From NCBI RefSeq assembly GCF_001612765.1, contig NZ_BDBB01000041.1, forward strand, positions 23,566-87,565: a DNA stretch of 64,000 nucleotides, in the 5' to 3' direction. The translations under genes and the position numbers were made by a program. Source of the stretch: Nocardia arthritidis NBRC 100137. GTDB lineage: Bacteria; Actinomycetota; Actinomycetes; Mycobacteriales; Mycobacteriaceae. Shown here one piece after another: positions 7,250 through 15,029 of this stretch (position 1 is the first letter of the stretch; each line of letters opens with the position of its first letter). The notes under the pieces were generated by a model. That model was not told the DNA's origin. It searched no databases and saw nothing but the letters and a program-made list of their open reading frames with translations.

Positions 7250-8521
7250 ATGTCCATCACCGATTCGGCAGGCCCGGATCTGACCCTCTCGGGCCGCCCG
7301 GCCAGTTCTTCACTGCGGGACGTGCGGAATCTGTCTCGCAAAATGGTCGGCCACTTCATCGAGACCGTCGCGCACTGCCGGACCCTCCCGGGTGAGGCGC
7401 TCAACGGCGACATCACCAACATCACCCGCTTGTGTCTGGAACTGGCCGTCAGCATGCTCGACGGCAGCGACATCCCGGAGAAGACCCTGCTGCTGCGCAA
7501 CGCCGCGGCGGGCTGGGCGCGTGAGGGCATCCCGATCGACACCATCCACCACGCCGTGCACGAAGGGTTCAAGCTCGGCTTCGACCTGATCGTCGCGAAC
7601 GCGACCGCCGCGGACTTCGACAGCCTCAAGGACATCAGCCGCCGCCTGCTGGAGATCCTGGACACCATCACCTCGACCGTCTCACGCGCCTACGTGACCG
7701 AGTTGCGCGCGGTGGTCGGCGAGCACCACACGGCGGCGCACACCCTCGCCTCGGCCCTGCTCGGCGGGCACCCCACCTTCACCATGGCCCGCGAATGCGG
7801 CATCCAGATCGCCGACTCGTATTCGGTTCTCGCGCTGGCGATTCCACCCCATCCGGACGAGCGCAATCCGCAACTCGACGGTGCGGTGGTGGCGCGGCGG
7901 AAGCTGCGCCGGGTGCAATCCGAACTCGCGACCCGCTGCGGGGAGGCGGTGCTGTCGCTGCTGAGCGTCGACGGCGGCACCGTCTTGCTGCCGTCCGCCT
8001 CGCCCGAGGACAAGGCCCTCGACGACCTGGTGGAGGGGCTCGGCCGCGCGGCCCAGGTGCCGATCGTCGCAACGGTGATCGCCGCGGCTCCGGTCGAGGT
8101 GCCGACGGCCGCCGACCGCGCCCACGAGCTGCTCGACATGGTGCAGCGGCTGCGCTGGAGACGCGGGCTGTTCCGATTCGACGACCTGGCGCTGGAATAC
8201 CAGCTCACCCGGCCCGGGCCCGGACTGGAGACCCTCCGGACGCTGCTCGATCCGCTCGACGAGCACCCCGAACTCCTCGAAACGCTCAAACGGCATATCG
8301 GCACGAACCTGAATCGCCAGCGGACCGCGCGATCGCTGCACATCCACACCAACACCGTGGACTACCGGCTCAAGCGCATCGGTCAGCTCACCGGATTCGA
8401 CCCCGCTCAGGCCTCCGGGGTCTGGTATCTGCGCGCCGCGTTGGTCGCGCGCAGCCACCGGGACAACGAGGACGAGTCGCCGGTCGGTGAGTGGACCCGG
8501 GCGGCCGCGGTCTCCTCGTAG
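7250..8521 (+). CDS. CdaR/PucR-type transcriptional regulator
   Basis: A 423-residue regulator. Residues about 20-150 form a helical N-terminal sensory domain; the middle (about 170-300) has the GGDEF-like fold seen in this group; the C terminus carries the PucR/CdaR HTH with the diagnostic LNRQRTARSLHIHTNTVDYRLKRIGQLTG. AAGGAG seven bases before the ATG fixes the start. The last 115 bases overlap the convergent gene ending at 8407. It is divergent, across 208 bases, from a gene encoding a free copy of its own N-terminal domain, which hints at a private regulatory loop. Ligand and targets are unknown. Confidence 0.85.
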   Translation: MSITDSAGPDLTLSGRPASSSLRDVRNLSRKMVGHFIETVAHCRTLPGEALNGDITNITRLCLELAVSMLDGSDIPEKTLLLRNAAAGWAREGIPIDTIHHAVHEGFKLGFDLIVANATAADFDSLKDISRRLLEILDTITSTVSRAYVTELRAVVGEHHTAAHTLASALLGGHPTFTMARECGIQIADSYSVLALAIPPHPDERNPQLDGAVVARRKLRRVQSELATRCGEAVLSLLSVDGGTVLLPSASPEDKALDDLVEGLGRAAQVPIVATVIAAAPVEVPTAADRAHELLDMVQRLRWRRGLFRFDDLALEYQLTRPGPGLETLRTLLDPLDEHPELLETLKRHIGTNLNRQRTARSLHIHTNTVDYRLKRIGQLTGFDPAQASGVWYLRAALVARSHRDNEDESPVGEWTRAAAVSS

Positions 8522-9234
8522 GTTCGCCGCCGCGGCTCCTGCGCGCCGATCAGTTCGTGAACCGCGTCGGGCGTCCATCGTCGGTCGGCGCCGGGACGAG
8601 TGGCGAGGTAGCCCGCGGTCGCCCGGCGGGACCAGCCGTGCGCGGCACGCACGCCCGCGGCCAGGTGCCGCAGGTAGGCGGCGGCGGGCGGATTGCCCCG
8701 TACGTCGCGACAGCGCCAGGGGGCGGTAAAGGTGAGCACCGGGTGTCCGGCATGTGTTCCCGCGCAGACCAGGGTCTCGTACCGGCCGGAACCGAGCGTT
8801 GTCGTCCCCGTCTCGAGCACCTCGGTCAAGCTCAGCTCCGTGCCCGGGTCGCGATACATCTCCTGCGCCACGATGTCGGAGAACTGGGCGGTGGTGATCA
8901 GGTGGGCGCGCACGGCCATCTCGCCGGGGCAGCCCGGGTCGTAGAAGGCGCGGCCGCCGGTCCAGGTCAGCGATTCGGTCGCGAAATACAGCACGCCCGG
9001 GAGCAGGAGTGGGATCGAGCGGATGGGGTCGGCGTGGTCGCGGCAGCCGGGCAGGGTGAGCGCTCCTCCCTCCGGCCTGCCGCCGCGAAGGTAGGTCCGT
9101 AGCCTGGTCAGGCTCATATTGGAGCCGTATGCGGCGTACCAGACCAGCTCGCCGCGCGAGCCGTGCGGAGCCGCGACCGATGCCGCTCGGGGTGTCGCCG
9201 AGCCGGCTGTGCCCTGGGACTGCCGCGCCATCAT
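8407..9234 (-). CDS. Gamma-glutamylcyclotransferase-like (AIG2/GGCT fold) protein
   Basis: A 275-residue protein beginning, after a short disordered leader, with VWYAAYGSNMSLTRLRTYL. YGSN is the phosphate-binding-like loop that defines the GGCT/AIG2 fold; other fold elements are GVLYFATESLTWTGGRAFYDPG and the APWR/YLRHLAAG stretch. Family members release pyroglutamate from gamma-glutamyl compounds, but many bacterial ones are uncharacterised. Two ATGs (9234, 9231) follow AGGTGG. Its 3' end overlaps the convergent CdaR gene by 115 bases. The promoter region is shared with the hydrolase gene at 9359 and contains a palindromic operator cluster. Confidence 0.65.
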   Translation of the reverse strand: MMARQSQGTAGSATPRAASVAAPHGSRGELVWYAAYGSNMSLTRLRTYLRGGRPEGGALTLPGCRDHADPIRSIPLLLPGVLYFATESLTWTGGRAFYDPGCPGEMAVRAHLITTAQFSDIVAQEMYRDPGTELSLTEVLETGTTTLGSGRYETLVCAGTHAGHPVLTFTAPWRCRDVRGNPPAAAYLRHLAAGVRAAHGWSRRATAGYLATRPGADRRWTPDAVHELIGAQEPRRRTYEETAAARVHSPTGDSSSLSRWLRATNAARRYQTPEA

Positions 9235-9306
9235 GCCACCTATTCTCGGCCTCTCGCCGTCTCCGCACACCGTCCCCGACGCCCGACCGGAACCGGCGCG
9301 ACGACG

Positions 9307-9348
9307 TTCCGCATATTGCGGAAGCAAGTCTTCCGCAATGGCCGCAAT
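9307..9348. promoter_or_regulatory. Cluster of inverted TTCCGCA half-sites (operator)
   Basis: Half-sites TTCCGCA (9307-9313), TGCGGAA (9317-9323) and TTCCGCA (9331-9337) make two overlapping palindromes: one 7-3-7 and one with perfect 10-base arms ATTGCGGAAG/CTTCCGCAAT around CAAGT (9315-9339). A fourth partial copy, CCGCAAT, sits at 9342-9348. It lies between two divergent starts and only 20 bases before the hydrolase ATG, an ideal repressor position. The cognate regulator is not obvious in the window. Confidence 0.75.
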
Positions 9349-9358
9349 AGTGGCTCTC

Positions 9359-10525
9359 ATGACGAACACGAAGCAGATCCGGCCTTTCCGCATCGATATT
9401 CCCCAGGCCGACCTCGACGACTTGCGGGAGCGGCTCGGCCGGACGCGCTCACCGTATGTGGTGCCGGGCACCGAGGCGGGCCTGGACCGCGGCATCGCGC
9501 CGAGCTACCTGCGAGAACTGGCGCGGTACTGGCTTGACGAATTCGATTGGCGGGCGCAGGAGGCGCGGTTGAACGCCCACCCCCAGTTCACCACCGAGAT
9601 CGACGGGCAGACCATCCATTTCTTCCATGTGCGCTCGCCCGAGCCGGACGCGATTCCGCTGCTGATCACCCACGGCTACCCGGGATCGGTAGTGGAATTC
9701 CTGGAGCTGATCGGCCCGCTGACCGATCCACGGGCGCACGGCGCCGACCCGGCGGACGCCTTCCATGTGGTGATTGCCTCGCTGCCCGGGTTCGGGTTCT
9801 CCACGCCGCTGGCCTCGACGGGGTGGGAACTGGCGCGCACGACCGAGGCGTTCGCGGAGCTGATGAGCAGGCTGGGTTACGAGAAGTTCGTGGCGCAGGG
9901 CGGTGATATCGGTGCGGGCGTCACCGGACGTCTGGCCGCGACCCATCCGGAGCGGGTGATCGCGACGCATGTGAACAGCGACCCGGGCACACTGGGGCTG
10001 GTGGGCGAGCAGCTGCCGATGCCGGGCGGGCTCACCGACGACGAACTCGCCTCCATCGATGCCGAACGGGAGAAGTGGGCCCAGCAGAAGGGATACCTGA
10101 CGCTGCAGACCACTCAGCCGAACGTCATAGCGGCCGCCCTGACCGATTCGCCCGTCGCGCAACTCGGCTGGATCGCGGAGAAGTTCCAAGCCTGGACCGA
10201 CCGGGCACGGCCGGACGGTGAGGCAGTGGATCGTGACTTGCTACTGACCAACGTCAGCATCTACTGGTTCACCCGCAGCGGCGCGTCGGCGGCGCAATTC
10301 CTCTGGGAGAACGCGCATTCCGGGATGGACTGGGTGATGCCATCCGGGGTGCCGCAGGGGTGGGCGGTGTTCGGCACGCACCCGTTGATGCGCCGGGTGA
10401 TGAACCCGGAGGGGCACATCGAGCATTTCACCGAATACAGCGAGGGCGGGCACTTCGCCGCGGCGGAGCAACCGGAACTGTTCGTGGCCGACGTCCGCGC
10501 CTTCTTCCGCGCTTATCGCGGATAG
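9359..10525 (+). CDS. Epoxide hydrolase family protein (EHN type, alpha/beta hydrolase)
   Basis: A 388-residue alpha/beta hydrolase with the epoxide-hydrolase N-terminal domain (IRPFRIDIPQADLDDLRERLGRTR, then LARYWLDEFDWRAQEARLNAHPQF). The catalytic core shows the oxyanion loop HGYPGS, the nucleophile-elbow aspartate in AQGGDIGAG, and the late histidine in SEGGHFAAAEQPE. Substrates are probably epoxides or esters of xenobiotic type; not predictable. The start at 9359 (MTNTK) was chosen over upstream starts that lie inside the operator; there is no clear ribosome site. The operator cluster suggests inducible expression. Confidence 0.87.
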   Translation: MTNTKQIRPFRIDIPQADLDDLRERLGRTRSPYVVPGTEAGLDRGIAPSYLRELARYWLDEFDWRAQEARLNAHPQFTTEIDGQTIHFFHVRSPEPDAIPLLITHGYPGSVVEFLELIGPLTDPRAHGADPADAFHVVIASLPGFGFSTPLASTGWELARTTEAFAELMSRLGYEKFVAQGGDIGAGVTGRLAATHPERVIATHVNSDPGTLGLVGEQLPMPGGLTDDELASIDAEREKWAQQKGYLTLQTTQPNVIAAALTDSPVAQLGWIAEKFQAWTDRARPDGEAVDRDLLLTNVSIYWFTRSGASAAQFLWENAHSGMDWVMPSGVPQGWAVFGTHPLMRRVMNPEGHIEHFTEYSEGGHFAAAEQPELFVADVRAFFRAYRG

Positions 10526-10651
10526 CGGCCGGGTAGCGGCGGCCGAGCGAGCGCGTCGCCGCCCACGTCCGGCGGGGAGCTACGTGCGAACGCGTAATGG
10601 CGAACCGTCCGTCGGCATCTCGATCGTTCCGAGGAAGGCGGGCGATCTGCC

Positions 10652-10915
10652 CTAGGCGGATTCGGCGAGCCCCGCCGAGCGCCAGATGTCCGCTAGATCG
10701 TCGAGCGGGACCGCGAGCGCCTGCCCCAACGCGACCACGGTGCCGAAGGCCGGAGAGGGCAGTCGACCGGTCTCGATCTTGCGCAGCGTCTCCGGGGAGA
10801 TCCCGGCCGCCCGCGCGACCTCGGTGAGTTCGCGGTCCGCGCGAGCTGCGCGCAGGGCGGAGCCGAGGCGACGGCCTGCCTCGATCTGCGCGGGGGTCAA
10901 CGGGAGCCGGACCAT
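10652..10915 (-). CDS. XRE-family helix-turn-helix regulator
   Basis: An 87-residue Cro/CI-type DNA-binding protein with little besides the HTH: LGSALRAARADRELTEVARAAGISPETLRKIETGRLPSPAF, where VARAAGISPETLRKIETGR is the recognition region. TAGCCT (10927-10922 read on the minus strand) lies six bases before the ATG, so the message is probably leaderless. It is divergent from a methionine aminopeptidase gene; the 104-base gap holds two copies of GGTATNAAAATACC. The pair looks like a self-contained regulator-target unit. Confidence 0.85.
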   Translation of the reverse strand: MVRLPLTPAQIEAGRRLGSALRAARADRELTEVARAAGISPETLRKIETGRLPSPAFGTVVALGQALAVPLDDLADIWRSAGLAESA

Positions 10916-10961
10916 GCGCTCAGGCTACGGACGGCCGGCGAACACCGCAAGCGTCCCGATT

Positions 10962-11003
10962 GGTATAAAAATACCGGAGCGGCTATCGTGGTATTAAAAT
11001 ACC
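10962..11003. promoter_or_regulatory. Twin palindromic operators between XRE regulator and map
   Basis: GGTATAAAAATACC (10962-10975) and GGTATTAAAATACC (10990-11003) are two near-identical palindromes 28 bases apart. With TATCGT at 10984-10989 as the -10 of the rightward gene, the first copy covers its -35 region and the second covers its transcription start, so binding would repress the aminopeptidase gene. The XRE protein next door is the natural candidate ligand. Confidence 0.75.
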
Positions 11004-11019
11004 GATGTACGGAGGACCG

Positions 11020-11784
11020 ATGGTCGAGTTGAAGAGCCCCGCGGAGATCGCGCGAATGCGAGTGGCGGGGCGTTTCGTCGCCGGCGTGCTCGCCGAGTTA
11101 CGTGAGCGCGCGCGGGTGGGAGTGAACCTGCTCGACCTGGAAGCCCACGTCCGCGAGCGCATCCGCGAACGCGGCGCGCAGTCCTGCTACTGGGACTACG
11201 CGCCCTCGTTCGGGCGCGGGCCGTTCCGCAACACCGTCTGCCTCTCGGTGAACGATGCTGTGCTGCACGGACTTCCGTTCGATTACACGCTGCGCGACGG
11301 CGACGTGCTGAGTATGGACCTCGCGGTCGGGATCGGTGGCTGGGTGGCGGACGCGGCGACCACGGTGGTGGCCGGTTGCGCCGCGGACGAGGACGTGCGG
11401 CTGGTGCGGGCCACCGAGGAGGCGCTGTCGGCGGCGATCGCGGCCGCGGTGCCCGGCAATCATATCGGCGACATCTCCGCCGCCATCGCTGCCGTGGCGC
11501 GCGCGTACGGCTACCCGGTGAACACCGAGTTCGGCGGCCACGGCCTCGGCCGCACCATGCACGAGGACCCGCACGTGCCGAACGACGGCAGGCCCGGGCG
11601 CGGCTATCGGCTGCGGCCCGGACTCACCATCGCGATCGAACCATGGTTCGCGCGCACCACCGACCGCATCGTCACCGATCCCGATGGCTGGACCATCCGC
11701 TCGGCGGACGGCTCACGGACCGCCCACTCCGAACACACCGTCGCGATCACCCCGGACGGGCCGGAGGTGCTGACCGCGGCGTGA
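11020..11784 (+). CDS. map: Type I methionine aminopeptidase
   Basis: A 254-residue MetAP-I that removes the initiator methionine from nascent proteins. Metal-binding and active-site segments are present: SMDLAVGIGGWVADAATT (two aspartates), GGHGLGRTMHEDPHVPN (histidines), TIAIEPW (glutamate) and HSEHTVAI (glutamate before the end). The SPAEIARMRVAGRFVAGVL opening is typical. The start at 11020 has GGAGG four bases upstream; the upstream in-frame ATG at 11005 does not. Actinobacteria usually carry more than one MetAP; being paired with an XRE repressor and twin operators suggests a conditional isoform rather than the housekeeping copy. Confidence 0.9.
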   Translation: MVELKSPAEIARMRVAGRFVAGVLAELRERARVGVNLLDLEAHVRERIRERGAQSCYWDYAPSFGRGPFRNTVCLSVNDAVLHGLPFDYTLRDGDVLSMDLAVGIGGWVADAATTVVAGCAADEDVRLVRATEEALSAAIAAAVPGNHIGDISAAIAAVARAYGYPVNTEFGGHGLGRTMHEDPHVPNDGRPGRGYRLRPGLTIAIEPWFARTTDRIVTDPDGWTIRSADGSRTAHSEHTVAITPDGPEVLTAA

Positions 11785-11800
11785 GCGCGCCGACCGGCGG

Positions 11801-12517
11801 TTATGTCTGCGACAGCCAGGCCGCCAAGTCGTCGGAGGCGCGCAGCTCCCCGGCGATGGACGCGCGTTCCGCGGCGGACAGTTCCATCGCGCGCAACCCG
11901 TCGCGGAACTGCCCGGCGCGACCCGGTTCTCCGATCGCGACGGCCAGTTCGGCGAGCGCCGCCAGCGCCCGGGCCACATCCAGCCGCGGCGCCTCGGCTC
12001 GGAACCGGCCGAGGCCGACCTCGAGCACGCGGAACGCGGCCTTGTCGTCGGTCTTGAACTCACGCAGGATGCGGGCGTTGTCCAGCACTCTGGCCAGCCC
12101 GTCCAGCTCCTTCGATCCGCCGTACTCCACTTCCGGTGGCTCGTCGCGCTGGATGTAGATCACCTGATTGCCTGCCGGATCGACCACGGTGAACCGGGAC
12201 TGCCCCGGCCGGAAGCGGGTGATTCGGGGCAGGCCCTTCGCGGGGACCTTGCCGTAGCGGGCGCGCAGTGCCGTGCTGAAAGCCTGATGCCTGCTCGCGA
12301 CGTCGTCGACCATGACGAGACAGCCCGCGCGTTCGGTGGGGACCTCGCCGTCCTTGGGCGCGGGCACGAAGTGCAGGGCGCAGCCGTGGTCCTCTACCGC
12401 GCCATAGACGTAGGGGCGGGTCTGCTCGTGCGTCACCGTGTAACCCAGTGTCTTGTAGAAATCCAGCGTGCCGGACAGGTCGCGGGTCCAGAGCTGCGGT
12501 ACCGCCGTGTCGACCAC
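11801..12517 (-). CDS. VOC (glyoxalase/bleomycin-resistance) family protein
   Basis: A 238-residue protein. Residues 1-115 form a VOC domain (VPQLWTRDLSGTLDFYKTLGYTVTHEQ, RAGCLVMVDDVASRHQAF, FRPGQSRFTVVDPAGNQVIYIQ); the remainder is helical, without recognisable catalytic motif. VOC proteins bind a metal or sequester small toxic molecules. The GTG start at 12517 follows GGGAGG, while the longer frame runs into the operator. It is divergent from a PadR regulator, with a 30-base palindrome 17 bases upstream of the start, so it is probably the main target of that repressor. Confidence 0.82.
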   Translation of the reverse strand: MVDTAVPQLWTRDLSGTLDFYKTLGYTVTHEQTRPYVYGAVEDHGCALHFVPAPKDGEVPTERAGCLVMVDDVASRHQAFSTALRARYGKVPAKGLPRITRFRPGQSRFTVVDPAGNQVIYIQRDEPPEVEYGGSKELDGLARVLDNARILREFKTDDKAAFRVLEVGLGRFRAEAPRLDVARALAALAELAVAIGEPGRAGQFRDGLRAMELSAAERASIAGELRASDDLAAWLSQT

Positions 12518-12533
12518 GGAATCCTCCCGATTA

Positions 12534-12598
12534 CCTGCGGTAGTCAATATTGACTACCGCAGGGTAGGCCCGTGCGCCGCCGGAAGTCAAACTTGACT
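12534..12598. promoter_or_regulatory. PadR-type operators: 30-base perfect palindrome plus a second half-size copy
   Basis: Positions 12534-12563 form a perfect 30-base palindrome centred at 12548/12549, whose core is AGTCAA-TA-TTGACT (12542-12555). A second AGTCAA-AC-TTGACT lies at 12585-12598, 43 bases further (about four helical turns). TTGACT also resembles a -35 hexamer. The pair sits between the VOC gene and the PadR gene, and the 6-2-6 geometry suits a winged-helix dimer. Confidence 0.82.
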
Positions 12599-12630
12599 AC
12601 CATGCGGTCCGGGGGCGAAAGGAGTTCACG

Positions 12631-13179
12631 ATGTCGGTGGTACGCCTGCTGGTGCTGGGGGTGATGCGCCTGCGTCAGCCCGTCCACGGGTACGCCCTGC
12701 GTCAGGAATTGCTGTCCTGGCGCGCCGAGACCTGGACGAATGTCAAGCCCGGCTCGATCTATCACGCACTGAAACAGCTCACGCGTGAGGGGAAGCTGAG
12801 CGCGTTCGCGACCGAGAACAGCGACCAGGGCCCCGGACGCACGCTGTTCGAGCTGACCGAATCGGGCGAGGCGGAATTCCGCAAGCTGATGGACGAGGCA
12901 CTGGTCAGCGTCGACATGGAGGAACTCGGGGCGGGCATCGCCTTCATGGACGCGCTGCCCAGGGCGCACGTCATCGCGAAGCTGCGCGAACAGCGCCGCC
13001 GCAGCGAGGCGGTGCGCGCCGACCTGCTGGCGATGATCCCGGACTACCCCGGGCGATACGAAGCGCCGCACGCGACCGATCTGCTGGAGCTGTGGAGCGG
13101 CGTGTTCGCGAACCTGTCGACGTGGACCGAGGGCGTGCTGACGCGCCTGGAAGCGGGGGAGTACCGGTTGCCGGAATAG
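12631..13179 (+). CDS. PadR family transcriptional regulator
   Basis: A 182-residue winged-helix repressor. The N-terminal PadR domain reads VVRLLVLGVMRLRQPVHGYALRQELLSW, then VKPGSIYHALKQLTREGKL and GPGRTLFELTESGEAEF; the C-terminal half is helical and would dimerise. AAGGAG lies before the ATG. It is divergent from the VOC-protein gene, and the shared gap carries two AGTCAA-N2-TTGACT palindromes, so autoregulation together with control of the VOC gene is likely. The inducer is unknown. Confidence 0.88.
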   Translation: MSVVRLLVLGVMRLRQPVHGYALRQELLSWRAETWTNVKPGSIYHALKQLTREGKLSAFATENSDQGPGRTLFELTESGEAEFRKLMDEALVSVDMEELGAGIAFMDALPRAHVIAKLREQRRRSEAVRADLLAMIPDYPGRYEAPHATDLLELWSGVFANLSTWTEGVLTRLEAGEYRLPE

Positions 13180-13246
13180 GTCGCCGGCGAGCAGGCCGCC
13201 TTTCCCGCACAGCTCCCCGCGCCGAGATGCGAGATACGCTGCCGGC

Positions 13247-13630
13247 ATGACGAATTCGCTGGACGCCGTCGCCGAGGCCGACTACGTGCTGCTGACCACC
13301 TTCCGCAAGGACGGAACTCCCGTCGGCACCGCGGTGTGGGCGGTGACCGAGAACGGCAAGGTGTACGTCTGGACCGTCACCGACAGCTGGAAGGTCAAGC
13401 GCTTGCGCCGCGATCCGGCGGTCACCCTGCAAGCGTGCAACGCCACCGGCAAGCCGCGCGGTGCGGTGATCGAAGGGACCGGGCGGCTGCTCGACGCCGA
13501 GGGCACCGAACGGGTGCGCAAACTGCTGCGCCGCAAGTACTGGCTCACCGGCCCGCTGGTCATCCTCGGCAGCAACCTGCGGCGCGGCAAGTCCGGCACC
13601 ATCGGCATCGAGATCACCCCGGCCGCCTGA
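13247..13630 (+). CDS. PPOX-class (F420/FMN-dependent) oxidoreductase
   Basis: A 127-residue split-barrel protein of the pyridoxamine-5'-phosphate-oxidase-like class. It shows YVLLTTFRKDGTPVGTAVWAV, GKVYVWTVTDSWKVKRLRRDPAVTLQAC and GAVIEGTGRLL, the usual order of strands and cofactor-facing residues. In mycobacteria and nocardiae such single-domain proteins usually bind F420. TACGCT lies exactly six bases upstream of the ATG, indicating a leaderless transcript. Substrate is unknown. It ends ten bases before the convergent pmbA stop. Confidence 0.83.
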   Translation: MTNSLDAVAEADYVLLTTFRKDGTPVGTAVWAVTENGKVYVWTVTDSWKVKRLRRDPAVTLQACNATGKPRGAVIEGTGRLLDAEGTERVRKLLRRKYWLTGPLVILGSNLRRGKSGTIGIEITPAA

Positions 13631-13640
13631 CCCGCGCCGA

Positions 13641-15029
13641 TCAGGTCGCCTGGCTGACCGACGACATGTGGAAGTCGGGAATCCGCAGGGGCGGCATGGC
13701 GGTCCGGGTGAACCAGTCCTTCCATTCGCGCGGCAGCGTGAGTTCGGTCGCTCCCGCCTCGCTCGCCCGCCGGAGCAAATCCAGTGGGCTCTCGTTGAAC
13801 CGGAAGTTGTTCACCGCGGCGGTGACCTCGCCGTTCTCGACGAGGTACACCCCGTCCCGGGTGAGTCCGGTGAGCAGCAGCGTCGCCGGGTCGACCTCGC
13901 GGATGTACCAGAGCGTGGTCAACAGCAGGCCGCGCTCGGTGCGCGCGATCATGTCATCGATCGTGGCCTCCGAACCGCCGGTGAGCAGCAGGTTCTCGCC
14001 GGGAACCGTGGTGGGGGCGTCGAACTCGGCAGCGCTGGCGCGCGGATAGATCAGCGCGGAGATCACGCCGTCGCGTAGCCAGTCGACGCGCTCGGCGGCC
14101 AAGCCGTTGTCGAACACCGACATCGATTCCGACGACGCGGTCGCCGCCACGAACGGACGGTATTCCAGGCCGGGGGCGTGCGGGTCGGAGTAGAGGGTGA
14201 GGGGGATATCGCTCAGGCGCTCGCCGACGCGGGTCCCGCCCGCCCGCGCGAAGGCCGTGTGGCCCTCCTGCGCGCCCCGGCCCTCCATCGACCAGGCCAG
14301 ATAGATCATCAGGTCGGCGACGGTCGAGGGCGGTAGCAACGTCTCGTAGCGGCCCGCGGGCAACTCGATCCTGCGCTTGGCCCAGTCCAGGCGGCGGGAC
14401 AGATCCGCGAGCAGGCCGGATACGTCGACGTCGGTGAAGTCCGCGGTGCCGACCCCTACCCACGCGCTGGCCAGATCGGCACCGTCGCCGCGCTTTCCGT
14501 TGATCTCCACCGAACCGGTGGGTTGCACGAAGCGGCGGCGGATGCCGGTAGAAGTGCCCAGCCAAGTGGTGTGCATCTGATGGTGGGCGAAGCCGTAGAG
14601 CCGGTCGGCGCTGTCGAATCCGGCGGCCAGGCCCTCGGCCAGATCGGTGAACACCTCGATGCCGGTGCCACCCGCCGGGGCGGTCCAGTCGTCGTCGGCG
14701 GCGTCCGGCTCGAGCAGCGGCATCGCGTCTCGTGCGGGCTCGGCGCCGCGCGCCGCCGCTTCACCGGCCCGCACCACGGCCTCGATATCGTCGGGATCGA
14801 CACTGGTCGAGGCGATCGTGCCGACCCGTGCAAGGGTAGGTCCCTCGCGGAAGACCGAGATCACCGCCCAGTGCCGCGACACCGACGACCCGTTGGTGGT
14901 CATGGAGTTCCCGGCCCAGCGCAGCGACGCCTCGTGCTCGTCGCGGACGATCACGATCGCCTCGTCGGCGCGCGACAGCGCCAGCGCCCGCTCCACGGTC
15001 ACGCTCGCGGGGAACAGATCGTCGCTCAC
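13641..15029 (-). CDS. pmbA: PmbA/TldE family metallopeptidase subunit
   Basis: A 462-residue TldE/PmbA-type protein, the non-catalytic partner in the TldD/TldE heterodimeric protease that trims modified peptides and damaged proteins. Family features are the N-terminal ALALSRADEAIVIVRDEHEASLRWAGNSMTTNG, then ERLSDIPLTLYSDPHAPGLEYRPF, the ENLLLTGG segment and the C-terminal VENGEVTAAVNNFRFNESPLDLL. There is no HExxxH. It begins with GTG overlapping the tldD stop (GTGA), so the two are coupled. No precursor peptide gene is recognisable nearby. Confidence 0.88.
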   Translation of the reverse strand: MSDDLFPASVTVERALALSRADEAIVIVRDEHEASLRWAGNSMTTNGSSVSRHWAVISVFREGPTLARVGTIASTSVDPDDIEAVVRAGEAAARGAEPARDAMPLLEPDAADDDWTAPAGGTGIEVFTDLAEGLAAGFDSADRLYGFAHHQMHTTWLGTSTGIRRRFVQPTGSVEINGKRGDGADLASAWVGVGTADFTDVDVSGLLADLSRRLDWAKRRIELPAGRYETLLPPSTVADLMIYLAWSMEGRGAQEGHTAFARAGGTRVGERLSDIPLTLYSDPHAPGLEYRPFVAATASSESMSVFDNGLAAERVDWLRDGVISALIYPRASAAEFDAPTTVPGENLLLTGGSEATIDDMIARTERGLLLTTLWYIREVDPATLLLTGLTRDGVYLVENGEVTAAVNNFRFNESPLDLLRRASEAGATELTLPREWKDWFTRTAMPPLRIPDFHMSSVSQAT

